Translations under genes and position numbers: made by a program | Notes under the pieces: generated by a model | The model's input: the letters and a program-made list of their open reading frames with translations, nothing else | Told to the model about the DNA's origin: nothing | Databases searched by the model: none | Source of the DNA: Sphingobacterium olei | GTDB taxonomy: Bacteria; Bacteroidota; Bacteroidia; Sphingobacteriales; Sphingobacteriaceae | Assembly: GCF_005048855.1 (NCBI RefSeq) | Contig: NZ_SUME01000007.1 | Location: forward strand, 186,001 to 250,000 | Length of the DNA stretch: 64,000 nt | Direction: 5' to 3' | Shown here: piece after piece, positions 45,009 through 52,276 of the stretch | How the letters are laid out: each line of letters starts with the position of its first letter | How positions within the stretch are numbered: position 1 is the stretch's first letter

Positions 45009-45437
45009 TTAACGCGCCCGGTAACGGTAACCCAGGTAAGCGATCAGCAGCAATACGGCCAGCATCCATGGCCAATGCGATAGGTTGGAAACCCATTTGC
45101 GCCAGGTCCAGGCCGTCGATTGAACCTGCGTTTCTGTCAGGGCATCCACGACACCGACCCGATGGCTGTAAGTACTGCCACGCGATCGTCCGTCTTGATA
45201 CTGCACCCAGCCGTTGTACGCCGATAGGCCGCTATCGGGATGGAAATAAAAGACACTGTCGGCGTAGAATGACCACATTCTCCGTGCGCTATCCGTTACT
45301 TGTTGCTGTCTGTCTTCGGCAGTCCACCATGTCGATTCCGAAAGCGCGGCGTTGGTCTGCTCCCGCTGTACAGTTGTTTTTTGCATTCCGCAGCTGGCTA
45401 CCAGCCACAGAAATACCAGAAGGTAGGTGCACTTCAT
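45009..45437 (-). CDS. Small lipoprotein with C-terminal membrane segment (u-spanin-like layout)
   Basis: A 142-residue protein with an N-terminal lipoprotein signal (LLVFLWLVASC, Cys16) and a C-terminal hydrophobic helix (WMLAVLLLIAYLGYRY). One molecule could thus be anchored in both membranes, which is the layout of unimolecular phage spanins. The middle is polar and predicted mostly extended or helical (DRQQQVTDSARRMWSFYADSVFYF). It starts directly after the stop of the CHAP-domain gene, with no bases between. Sequence alone does not prove a lysis role; a plain envelope lipoprotein is the alternative. Confidence 0.72.
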   Translation of the reverse strand: MKCTYLLVFLWLVASCGMQKTTVQREQTNAALSESTWWTAEDRQQQVTDSARRMWSFYADSVFYFHPDSGLSAYNGWVQYQDGRSRGSTYSHRVGVVDALTETQVQSTAWTWRKWVSNLSHWPWMLAVLLLIAYLGYRYRAR

Positions 45438-46148
45438 TTAGTTGAGGTTTTGATTTTCTGTTATCCAATCCGCAAGAGCATAAATAGTAGACAGGTGCCT
45501 CCGCCTCGATTCCACCCGGTTGTTGCTGTTTCCTTCAATCGTGATTAGGTATTTATTATCCCGCTCCTTGATCAATCCGACGTGGTTGATGCGTTTTGCA
45601 CTGCTGCTATAAATGCCAAATACATCTGCAATTGCAAATTCGCGTATTTGCAAATTCGCAAACTTTCCCCGTTTCCAGTACGTCCGTGCATTCGGAAATA
45701 AGGCCGGGCTCCAGGGATTTCGAGGCTGCGTAAGCCCCGCCTGCCCATAGCACCAACTCACAAATGCCGCACACCATTGATGACCCTTGCCAAGATTTGT
45801 ATACCTTAGGTATTGTTCGACGCGCTTGCCATCGTTATTTCCCGTCGCTTCCTTGATTCCGAGTTCTGCTGTAGCGATGGTCGTGATCTGTTGGCGGATA
45901 GATCCCTCTGTTCCGCTCCGCTCCAATCGGGATGACGTGTGGACGTTGAATAGCAGACCCGACCCAGAAAGCACGTCATAGCGATGAATGTAATGAGGAA
46001 GCAATCTTTCTGGCAAAAGCTCAGATTGCCGCGTCGCTATGCTCCTCGCAACGACGTGCTTTTGATTTACATCGCTATCGCCAACGCCCACAAAAGGGCA
46101 TAAACAAGCAAAAAGAAAACCGAAAAATAAAGAATACAAAGTTGCCAT
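45438..46148 (-). CDS. Secreted CHAP-domain amidase/peptidase carrying a repeat-derived insertion
   Basis: A 236-residue protein with an N-terminal signal (YSLFFGFLFACLCPFVGVG). The C-terminal half is a CHAP domain: WCAAFVSWCYGQAGL supplies the catalytic Cys, and INHVGLIKE the His, for cleaving peptidoglycan peptides. Residues about 27-83, between signal and domain, are encoded by an inverted repeat of the dispersed intergenic type, an unusual in-frame insertion. Its start overlaps the end of the membrane-protein gene by 82 bases, and its stop abuts the next gene's start. Confidence 0.78.
   Translation of the reverse strand: MATLYSLFFGFLFACLCPFVGVGDSDVNQKHVVARSIATRQSELLPERLLPHYIHRYDVLSGSGLLFNVHTSSRLERSGTEGSIRQQITTIATAELGIKEATGNNDGKRVEQYLRYTNLGKGHQWCAAFVSWCYGQAGLTQPRNPWSPALFPNARTYWKRGKFANLQIREFAIADVFGIYSSSAKRINHVGLIKERDNKYLITIEGNSNNRVESRRRHLSTIYALADWITENQNLN
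45970..46060. repeat. Dispersed palindromic repeat (REP/MITE-like) inside a coding region
   Basis: Two 38-base arms (45970-46007 and 46023-46060) face each other with 27 of 38 positions matching after reverse-complementing, around a 15-base loop. The arm sequence includes TGCGAGGAGCATAGCGACGC, a motif I recognise from dispersed intergenic repeats of Bacteroidota. Related sequence (CCGCTCCAATCGGGATGACG near 45930) suggests that the element begins further left. It lies wholly within the CHAP gene and stays in frame. Confidence 0.72.
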
Positions 46149-46453
46149 GACGTCAATTGATTAAAGTGATTACCTAAATGTTTACGAAAAGTCTTAAACG
46201 GCTGCCAGAGCAGTTCCTGCAGCCAGATGCTACAGAAGATAGCGAGCAGACCGCTAATCAAGCCCAGTATCAAAACCGATAAAATACCGATATCGAGTAT
46301 CCCCGCAGCCGGGTCGATAAGCTGCAGGACCGTCCCTGCAAATACAAAAAGTGTGAGCAGCCATAAAAGCACGATACCCAATTTTTGTTTTATTCCGATT
46401 TCCCCGAGCATATCCTGGATAAGCCATGGGGTATTAGTTTGTAGTGTTGTCAT
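46067..46453 (-). CDS. Small integral membrane protein (holin-like layout)
   Basis: A 128-residue protein with three hydrophobic helices (IVLLWLLTLFVFAGTVLQLI, ILSVLILGLISGLLAIFCSIWL, LCILYFSVFFLLVYALLWALAIA) and a polar N terminus. It resembles the size and topology of a holin, and it is followed by a CHAP hydrolase and a double-anchored lipoprotein. Its C-terminal helix is coded in a region overlapping the hydrolase signal peptide in another frame. The family itself is not recognised; any small membrane protein is possible. Confidence 0.68.
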   Translation of the reverse strand: MTTLQTNTPWLIQDMLGEIGIKQKLGIVLLWLLTLFVFAGTVLQLIDPAAGILDIGILSVLILGLISGLLAIFCSIWLQELLWQPFKTFRKHLGNHFNQLTSWQLCILYFSVFFLLVYALLWALAIAM

Positions 46454-46721
46454 TTTTTAGAAATAGATTTGAGATGTTAGATATTGAACCGTGCATGTAT
46501 TTGCCCGTTTGCTTCACAGAATATAGCACAAATGGTGGCCCTCTAGGGGGTATGTCTATCGTTTTCATACCCGAAGATGGGGAGTATAAGAAGGGGATAC
46601 GAAAATTTGATCAAGATTGACCAAGATTAACCCGGAGCTGATCAAGATTGATCAAGTTACCCCATAAATGCGCAATTGTATCGATTTTCCGTACACGGTT
46701 TGTGCTGCACGGGTTTGGGTT
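46454..46721. other. Intergenic stretch with short direct repeats
   Basis: No gene is visible. The 13-mer TGATCAAGATTGA occurs at 46608-46620 and 46639-46651, each embedded in similar sequence of the type CAAGATT, so a 31-bp spaced duplication is present. It leads directly into the 63-bp tandem array. Upstream, CCCTCTAGGGGG near 46540 forms a short palindrome of uncertain meaning. Confidence 0.5.
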
Positions 46722-47225
46722 AGCTACTATCCGGATTGAGTTAGCTGCTATCTAGATTGGGTTCAGGGTTAACCATAACCGGTCGAGTGCCAACCGGGCT
46801 AGATAAGCTACTATCCGCGCTCAGTTCAGCGCTAACTATATCCAGTCGAGTGTCCACCGGATCGGGTGCGTTGTTAATCGAATTGGGTGAAGCGCCAACT
46901 ATAAGCAGCTGATTGCCATCTAGATTGGCTGAGCTACTATCTGGAATGGGTCCAGAGTTAACCATAACCGGTCGAGTGCCAACCGGGCTAGGTGAGCTAC
47001 TATCCGCGCTCAGTTCAGTGCGAACTATATCCATTAGAGTGCCCACCAAATTGTCTAAGCTGCTATCCGTACCAAGTCCAGCACAAACCATAGCCGGTCG
47101 AGTGCTAGCCCAACAGGGTAAGCTACCTACCGAATTGGATCAAGCGCTAACCCTAGCCAGTCGAGTGCGACCTCAACTAGTCGAACAGCTAGCCAGGTCC
47201 GGTTCAGTACTAAACCAACCCGGTC
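46722..47225. repeat. Degenerate tandem array, eight units of 63 bp
   Basis: Seven full units start at 46785, 46848, 46911, 46974, 47037, 47100 and 47163, most beginning GAGTGCC-like, and a diverged unit precedes them (46722-46784). Units 46785 and 46974 agree at 57 of 63 positions, whereas other pairs are much weaker. The unit is 21 codons long, and both strands stay open for about 115-120 codons across parts of the array; single stop codons interrupt it elsewhere. Between 47226 and the next gene at 47343 I see nothing. Confidence 0.85.
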
Positions 47226-47342
47226 TAACTGCCTATTTAGTAAACTTATACAACAAAACTTTCATGATCCATTGAATCACCAACAGGCATAAAAGTTCTT
47301 GATGGCCTTTGAGAATAGACACTTCATGGTGTTCCTCTTCAC

Positions 47343-48371
47343 TCAAGAGATGATCATCCTATTAACCAGAGGTATAACCTCCTTGCCAATTATTTCGATC
47401 GCATTTAATAGCTGCTCATGGCTAAGTCCTGCATTATCCATTTGGAAGGTAAAGCGGTCGATACCTCCCAACGCCTCACTATGTCTTAGTAATTTTTCCG
47501 CCACCTGTTCAGGGCCGCCTACTACCAGCACACCTTTAGGAGCAATCGAGGCTTCAAACTGAGCTTTGGTTACCGGAGGCCATCCACGTTCTTTACCTGC
47601 CTTGGTCCACAGTTCAGCATAACCTGGATAATAGTCTGCGATAGCTTGTCCCGTGGTTTTCGCTACGTAACCTGGAGAATGCAAGCCTACTTTTAACTGG
47701 TCGGAGGTAAAACCAGCGTCCTTTCCAGCTTTTCTGTATAAATCAATTAATGGTCGAAAACGAGCTGTCTCGCCCCCAATAATGGCTACCATTAATGGCA
47801 ATCCTAAGGCCCCTGCCCTAACGAATGATTCTGGAGTTCCTCCAACACCAAGCCAAACGGGTAGTTTTGACTGGGTTGATCTGGGATAAATTGGTTGATT
47901 TTTTATTGCTGGTCTAAATTTCCCAGACCATGTAATGAATTCATTTTCACGTATTTTCAAAAGAAGTTCCAACTTTTCTTTGAACAATGCATCATAATCA
48001 TTCAATTCAAATCCAAACAGCGGATACGATTCTATTGCAGACCCTCTTCCAACAACTAGTTCTGCCCGACCCTTGGATATTAAATCTAGGGTAGCAAAAT
48101 TTTGGTAAACCCTTACGGGGTCTGAGGTACTCAATACGGTCACTGCACTCGTCAAGCGAATATTTTTCGTTTTTGCGGCCGCTGCAGCAAGAATTACCGC
48201 CGGAGCGGAATCCAGAAACTCTTTCTTATGATGTTCGCCGATGCCATAAATGGCTAGTCCTGCCTCATCAGCTTGCACAATTCTTTCTAATAATTGCTCC
48301 ATAGCGTCGACACTGTTCAGTGTTCTGCTTCCGTACATCGCGGAAGCGAAACTATCAATTCCTATTTCCAT
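47343..48371 (-). CDS. LLM-class (luciferase-like) flavin-dependent oxidoreductase
   Basis: A 342-residue cytoplasmic protein with the TIM-barrel pattern of bacterial luciferase relatives: IYGIGEHHKKEFLDSAPAVILAAAAAKTKNIRLTSAVTVLS near residue 42-82, VVGRGSAIESYPLFGF, and PVWLGVGGTPESFVRAGALGLPL around 180. Such enzymes use reduced FMN or F420 to oxidise small organic substrates, which cannot be told here. It sits beside a DUF4260 membrane protein and a pirin, a common stress or xenobiotic grouping. Confidence 0.87.
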   Translation of the reverse strand: MEIGIDSFASAMYGSRTLNSVDAMEQLLERIVQADEAGLAIYGIGEHHKKEFLDSAPAVILAAAAAKTKNIRLTSAVTVLSTSDPVRVYQNFATLDLISKGRAELVVGRGSAIESYPLFGFELNDYDALFKEKLELLLKIRENEFITWSGKFRPAIKNQPIYPRSTQSKLPVWLGVGGTPESFVRAGALGLPLMVAIIGGETARFRPLIDLYRKAGKDAGFTSDQLKVGLHSPGYVAKTTGQAIADYYPGYAELWTKAGKERGWPPVTKAQFEASIAPKGVLVVGGPEQVAEKLLRHSEALGGIDRFTFQMDNAGLSHEQLLNAIEIIGKEVIPLVNRMIIS

Positions 48372-48442
48372 TTTTTTGTTTTTTTTTAAGAAGACCCTAT
48401 GTGTTATTGCATTAATACTATAGTTATTTTTAAACTATTGAT

Positions 48443-48808
48443 TTAATCTTTTTTCCCAATCCACCCTAAATGCGTATTCTTAAAATTATCGTTAAATTTT
48501 AGTCCATAGCCAAAAATCCGGTCCATTGCGGAATGCCCAAATAAAATTACTCCTGTCAAGGTGATTAACGGATTGCTTAAGCTAAATCCTAAAATTAAAA
48601 TAGAAATAGCTACCAGTTTATGATGAAATAAATTATAAGACCAAGCACCTATTCTGGAACTTACCAGATAACCAATCATTGACAAATCCGGCAATAGGAG
48701 GCAGGCAGGAAATATCCACCAAGCATAATCTAACTGATTAAATAAAAGTACTGATAGCAGAAACTGCCCTACTTCTTCTAATTTTAAAAGGTTATTCATC
48801 CTGTTCAT
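48443..48808 (-). CDS. DUF4260-family small membrane protein
   Basis: About 121 residues, with ATG starts at 48811, 48808 and 48799; the last begins MNNLLKLEEVGQF, close to the usual family start. Motifs include WWIFPACLLLPDLSMIGYLVSSRIGAWSYNLFHHKL and MDRIFGYGLKFNDNFKNTHLGWIG, with about three membrane helices. The conserved His and Asp-Arg positions recall metal-dependent membrane enzymes, but no activity is known to me. A TTG at 48841 is a less likely start. Confidence 0.8.
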   Translation of the reverse strand: MNRMNNLLKLEEVGQFLLSVLLFNQLDYAWWIFPACLLLPDLSMIGYLVSSRIGAWSYNLFHHKLVAISILILGFSLSNPLITLTGVILFGHSAMDRIFGYGLKFNDNFKNTHLGWIGKKD

Positions 48809-48891
48809 CATAGCGGTAAATATGTTATTCTTAAATTCCAAATTTCATTTATCGTTGTCAATATGGCTGGTGATCGTCACACTATTTAAAA

Positions 48892-49806
48892 TTATGAAAG
48901 CGCATTGGGCGGTGGGCCTCCAGCAGGTCTGCCTTTATCTTCAGGAAGGGGCACAAATTCTTCATTATCCATCGGAGGTAAAATTATACGGCCTTGTTTC
49001 CAGTCTTCTTTAGCTTGTTCAATCCTCTCCTTTCTACTGGAAACGAAGTTCCACCAAATGTATCGATCTCCCAGGTGTTCCCCGCCAAGCATCATCAAAG
49101 TAGTCGGTTCTTTTGCGATAATCAACGGATCCACTCCTTTTGTAAATACCATCAGCTGTCCAGGTCTATACGTAAACCCGTTTACATCAACACTGCCCTT
49201 AACAATGTAGGCACCTCTTTCGCTGTGCCCGACAGGCAGCCCAAAATGTACGCCTTGTTCCAAAACGACATGCACGTAGAATAAAGGAGAATGTGTTTTT
49301 ACATTACTTTTCAATCCGTAGGCTTCTCCTGCAATCAACCGCATCCAGACACCTGTATCTGTAAAAATAGGTAATTGTTCCGGCTTATAGTTTTCAAAAG
49401 ATGGATCACTTTCTTCGTCTTTTTCAGGAAGTGCTACCCATGTCTGTATCATTTCCAGTTCGCCACCTGCCAACATAGCCGGATCTTCGAATCGTTCGCT
49501 ATGTGTAATACCTTTGCCGGCCGTCATCCAGTTTACCTCGCCCGGTTTTATTACCTGCTCTACTCCAAGGCTATCCCTATGGGTTACATTACCACTAAAC
49601 AAATAACTGACTGTAGATAAACCAATATGCGGATGTGGCAATACATCGAGATTGTCGGCAGCTGCTATCGGTATATTTACAGGACCTCCATGATCCATAA
49701 AAATGAAGGGGCCTATCATTCTCTTAAGCCTATAAGGAAGGATACGTTTAACTGTGAAACCTGCGGAAAGCTCAGCTTGTCTGGCTTCTATTATAATATC
49801 AAGCAT
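48892..49806 (-). CDS. Pirin-family protein
   Basis: A 304-residue bicupin protein. The N-terminal cupin carries the metal-binding pattern FMDHGGP, LPHPHIGLSTVSYLFSG and MTAGKGITHSER. Pirins bind iron and some oxidise quercetin; bacterial members are often induced under stress. It is longer than small pirins because the second cupin is complete (YKPEQLPIF to GEHLGDRYIWWNFVSS). The C terminus LPEDKGRPAGGPPPNALS is a polar extension. Confidence 0.9.
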   Translation of the reverse strand: MLDIIIEARQAELSAGFTVKRILPYRLKRMIGPFIFMDHGGPVNIPIAAADNLDVLPHPHIGLSTVSYLFSGNVTHRDSLGVEQVIKPGEVNWMTAGKGITHSERFEDPAMLAGGELEMIQTWVALPEKDEESDPSFENYKPEQLPIFTDTGVWMRLIAGEAYGLKSNVKTHSPLFYVHVVLEQGVHFGLPVGHSERGAYIVKGSVDVNGFTYRPGQLMVFTKGVDPLIIAKEPTTLMMLGGEHLGDRYIWWNFVSSRKERIEQAKEDWKQGRIILPPMDNEEFVPLPEDKGRPAGGPPPNALS

Positions 49807-49981
49807 AACAATAAATTTTTTAAGGTTGCTATATTAAAGTTAATAGGCTAGCTTATCATTTCAAAACAGTTATGAACTATACTTTCAAAAAAGCACCTAT
49901 TTATGTCATTTTCTTTAACCATACAGCTGCATATTCTTCTGGGTGGCGTTTGAATTGCGCAAGAAACTCTCCATATACTTA

Positions 49982-50194
49982 TTAGGTTCTATTTTTTATA
50001 CTCAATGCTCCGGACGGGCATTTTGCAACCTGAGCGATAAGTTCTTGTGTAGTTGCATTCTCAATTTTTATCCAAGGGCGGTCTTTCGGATTATATACTT
50101 TCGATAAAGACTTAACACAAACCGCTGCATGGATGCATAATTTTGGTTTCCAAAGAACGGTAATTTCTCCGTTGGGATATTCATGCTCTTCCAT
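49982..50194 (-). CDS. Divergent 4Fe-4S mono-cluster protein (Fer4_19/YjdI-like)
   Basis: A 70-residue protein starting at the ATG at 50194. Cys20 and Cys26 in KLCIHAAVC and Cys59 in KCPSGAL are the usual cluster ligands of this small family, together with PWI-type core residues. A longer frame starting at 50365 only reads through remnant sequence and is rejected. The 175 bp downstream to the pirin gene hold no intact gene. Confidence 0.8.
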   Translation of the reverse strand: MEEHEYPNGEITVLWKPKLCIHAAVCVKSLSKVYNPKDRPWIKIENATTQELIAQVAKCPSGALSIKNRT

Positions 50195-50246
50195 AATATT
50201 ATTGTTTTTTGATTTTAGCTGATCCCTACAATCGTTATATCCGAGA

Positions 50247-50399
50247 TTATGGTTCAACCACCACTTGCACCCGGCTGTCCTTAAAGGTCTCAATTTTATT
50301 GTTCTTAATATTCTGGAATTGTACTTGTACAACACGGGGTTCAGCCCATTCACCACCTTCTCCAAAATGTACCTTTCCGATTACCGTTTCAAACTGATG
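50247..50399 (-). pseudogene. C-terminal remnant of an ABC transporter substrate-binding protein
   Basis: An open stretch of 50 codons without its own start, bounded by stop codons, reads TVIGKVHFGEGGEWAEPR then VVQVQFQNIKNNKIETFKDS. This matches the final strand-helix pattern of branched-chain amino acid/urea-type periplasmic binding proteins as I remember them. The rest of the gene is missing: upstream is a TGA and then the hydrolase gene. A pseudogene left by deletion is the simplest reading. Confidence 0.6.
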
Positions 50400-50420
50400 T
50401 CACTCTGTCAATACTATTTA

Positions 50421-51074
50421 TTATTGTTGCGGAGGTGTTGCAGCAAGTAACTGCAATTCCCAGGCTAAAGCAACACCGCTTCCTCCACCATGTTCAAACA
50501 AAAGAGGACCTAATTGAGATGCGGTATCTAAACGAGCCCAATCGCGTTGCCACTCTGAAACTACAGCCAACCAATTGATTGGTACGATACCTACCTGAAC
50601 CATTCTACGGACAGCCATATCATGTGCTTCAACGCTTACACTGCCACATGCATCTGTAACTACAAATACATCATAGCCTTCTCCCAAAGCTTGAATTGCA
50701 GGCATTGCAACACAGACTTCTGTCCACAGTCCGGCTAAGATCAATTGCTTACGACCGCTTTCTTTTACGATATCAGTAACTGCAGGATCCTCCCAAGTAT
50801 TGATAAATGTTCTGTTAATAGGCTTTTGTTCTGGGAATATGTCTTGAATACCTTTGATGATAAGACCTCCACGTTCTTCGGTAACAGTTGTAAGAATAGT
50901 TGGCACATTAAATACTTTTGTTGCTTTAGCAAGCCCAACGGTATTGTTAATAATCATTGTAGGTTCATGGCTATGCAGATTGGCAACTTGAAAAGGTTGG
51001 TGGTCGATTAGCACTACGATACTATCTTCTGGTCGAAGTAGACCTTGAAGACCAATTTTAGGAGCTTTTTCCAT
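50421..51074 (-). CDS. Isochorismatase-like cysteine hydrolase (YcaC type)
   Basis: A 217-residue cytoplasmic hydrolase. The family triad is visible as Asp24 in VVLIDHQPFQ, a Lys-bearing segment and the nucleophile Cys in GLWTEVCVAMPA (about 119). YcaC-like members hydrolyse small amides or related compounds, and the true substrate is unknown. It is followed by the binding-protein remnant, so it was possibly part of a transport-and-hydrolysis operon for an amide. Confidence 0.87.
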   Translation of the reverse strand: MEKAPKIGLQGLLRPEDSIVVLIDHQPFQVANLHSHEPTMIINNTVGLAKATKVFNVPTILTTVTEERGGLIIKGIQDIFPEQKPINRTFINTWEDPAVTDIVKESGRKQLILAGLWTEVCVAMPAIQALGEGYDVFVVTDACGSVSVEAHDMAVRRMVQVGIVPINWLAVVSEWQRDWARLDTASQLGPLLFEHGGGSGVALAWELQLLAATPPQQ

Positions 51075-51173
51075 TTTCTTTTTGATTTAAAAGTTAATAC
51101 TTCAAAGTTGCGTCAAATGGAAAGAAAAAATTGTAGACAAATGTCTATGAAATACAAAATAGAGAGATAAGGT

Positions 51174-51749
51174 TTACTTTCTAAGCATTTTTTTACGCAC
51201 CCGGCTTAATGTGTCTTTTGTAATACCAAGATAGGAAGCAATAATATGTTGCGGAAACCGCTGTACAAAATACGGATGGTTATTAACGAAGTCTTCATAG
51301 CGTTTTTCCGCGGTAAGGCTTATAGAAGATGTTATTCTTTTTTGGGTAGAAATAGTACTCTGCTCATCGAGCTTCAATGTTAATTCGTTGAAAGCAGGGC
51401 ATTCATTGCGCAGTATCAAGGTATTTTCTCTGGAGATAAGAAACAACTCACTATCTTCACAAGCATCTATATGGTAAACACTAGGGGTACCCATAACAAA
51501 ACTCTCCCGATCACCAGCCCACCAATTTTCAACATATAAATTAACTATATGTTCAGTACCTTTTTCATCTGTATAGTATTTACGCATAGCACCTTTTACG
51601 ATAAATCCCATACATTTGCAGATCTCACCTTCTTTCAGCAGATGTTGCTTTTTGCCTATCTTTTTCGGAATAAAATAGCTTTGAATATCCTCAAAATCTT
51701 CTTCAGAAATTATAGCATATTGGTTGATATAATGAAATAGTGGATGCAT
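51174..51749 (-). CDS. Crp/Fnr-family transcriptional regulator
   Basis: A 191-residue protein: cyclic-nucleotide-binding-like barrel (KKQHLLKEGEICKCMGFIVKGAMRKYY) and a C-terminal helix-turn-helix (IIASYLGITKDTLSRVRKKM). Such short Bacteroidota members rarely bind cAMP. It stands alone, 99 bp upstream of the hydrolase gene and in the same direction, and may control it. Confidence 0.87.
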   Translation of the reverse strand: MHPLFHYINQYAIISEEDFEDIQSYFIPKKIGKKQHLLKEGEICKCMGFIVKGAMRKYYTDEKGTEHIVNLYVENWWAGDRESFVMGTPSVYHIDACEDSELFLISRENTLILRNECPAFNELTLKLDEQSTISTQKRITSSISLTAEKRYEDFVNNHPYFVQRFPQHIIASYLGITKDTLSRVRKKMLRK

Positions 51750-51817
51750 ATAAAACGAATTGAGATACTCAAAGTTAGTAATTTTTATTTTCTTCTCTTG
51801 CTATGGTTGATTTAGCG

Positions 51818-52162
51818 TCACATTTCATACAGGACCATTTGATCATTTAAATTATAGACAGGGTATCCCACTAGTTGACCTTCTCCATGAAATGTTATCG
51901 CTCCTCCGCGTCTTATATCTAAATGATCTAAACCAACATCAGAAAGTTTACCTCTTGGAATAAATAGCTCACTTTCTTTCGCGGAACTGCCAAACGTTAA
52001 AATAGGCTGATGTTCACAAAGAATTAGCAAATTATTTGCAGACGTGTCTATTTTAAGTTGTTTAAGTTCAATAATAATTTTTCGAACCTCTTGTTGAAAT
52101 GCTAGGGCATCCTCATAAGATATGTTTCCTTTATTGAGATAAGTTAATTTAACTTGCTTCAT
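51818..52162 (-). pseudogene. lipB: Truncated lipB (octanoyltransferase) fragment
   Basis: A 114-residue frame matching the N-terminal half of LipB: LLILCEHQPILTFGSSAKES and RRGGAITFHGEGQLVGYPVYNL. Full-length proteins have about 210-240 residues, and the catalytic Cys and Lys lie in the missing C-terminal half, so this copy cannot transfer octanoyl groups. The stop falls right after LNDQMVLYEM, and the following bases to the Crp-type gene do not encode the rest in any frame I checked. Confidence 0.78.
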
Positions 52163-52216
52163 AAGTGCATTATTTAAATACTATCGTATCAGACGATATG
52201 TTCCCTTGTTCTGTTT

Positions 52217-52253
52217 GCAGTGCCCTTATTGTTCGTTCTGATAAGGGCACTGC
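52217..52253 (-). terminator. Hairpin downstream of the efflux operon
   Basis: Perfect 13-base arms, GCAGTGCCCTTAT at 52217-52229 and its complement at 52241-52253, enclose an 11-base loop, 24 bases after the RND gene stop in the reading direction. No strong U-run follows, but the stem is long and isolated. Confidence 0.65.
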
Positions 52254-52276
52254 TGATAATAGATTACAGAAACAAG

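Noticed and set aside
45620..45665. Further TGCAA/TTGCA-type operator
   Set aside because: TTTGCAAATT-like repeats here lie inside the CHAP coding region and lack the N5 spacing.
46722..47225. CRISPR array
   Set aside because: The repeats are adjacent and degenerate with no unique spacers, and no cas genes are near.
46741..47275. Open frames of 116 (minus) and 120 (plus) codons in the tandem array
   Set aside because: Both arise from the 63-bp period. They overlap on opposite strands, neither has a domain or a good start (the plus frame begins TTG), and stops interrupt neighbouring units. Kept as a repeat only.
50195..50365. N-terminal extension of the 4Fe-4S protein
   Set aside because: It reads the binding-protein remnant in the wrong frame; the 70-residue form matches the family length.
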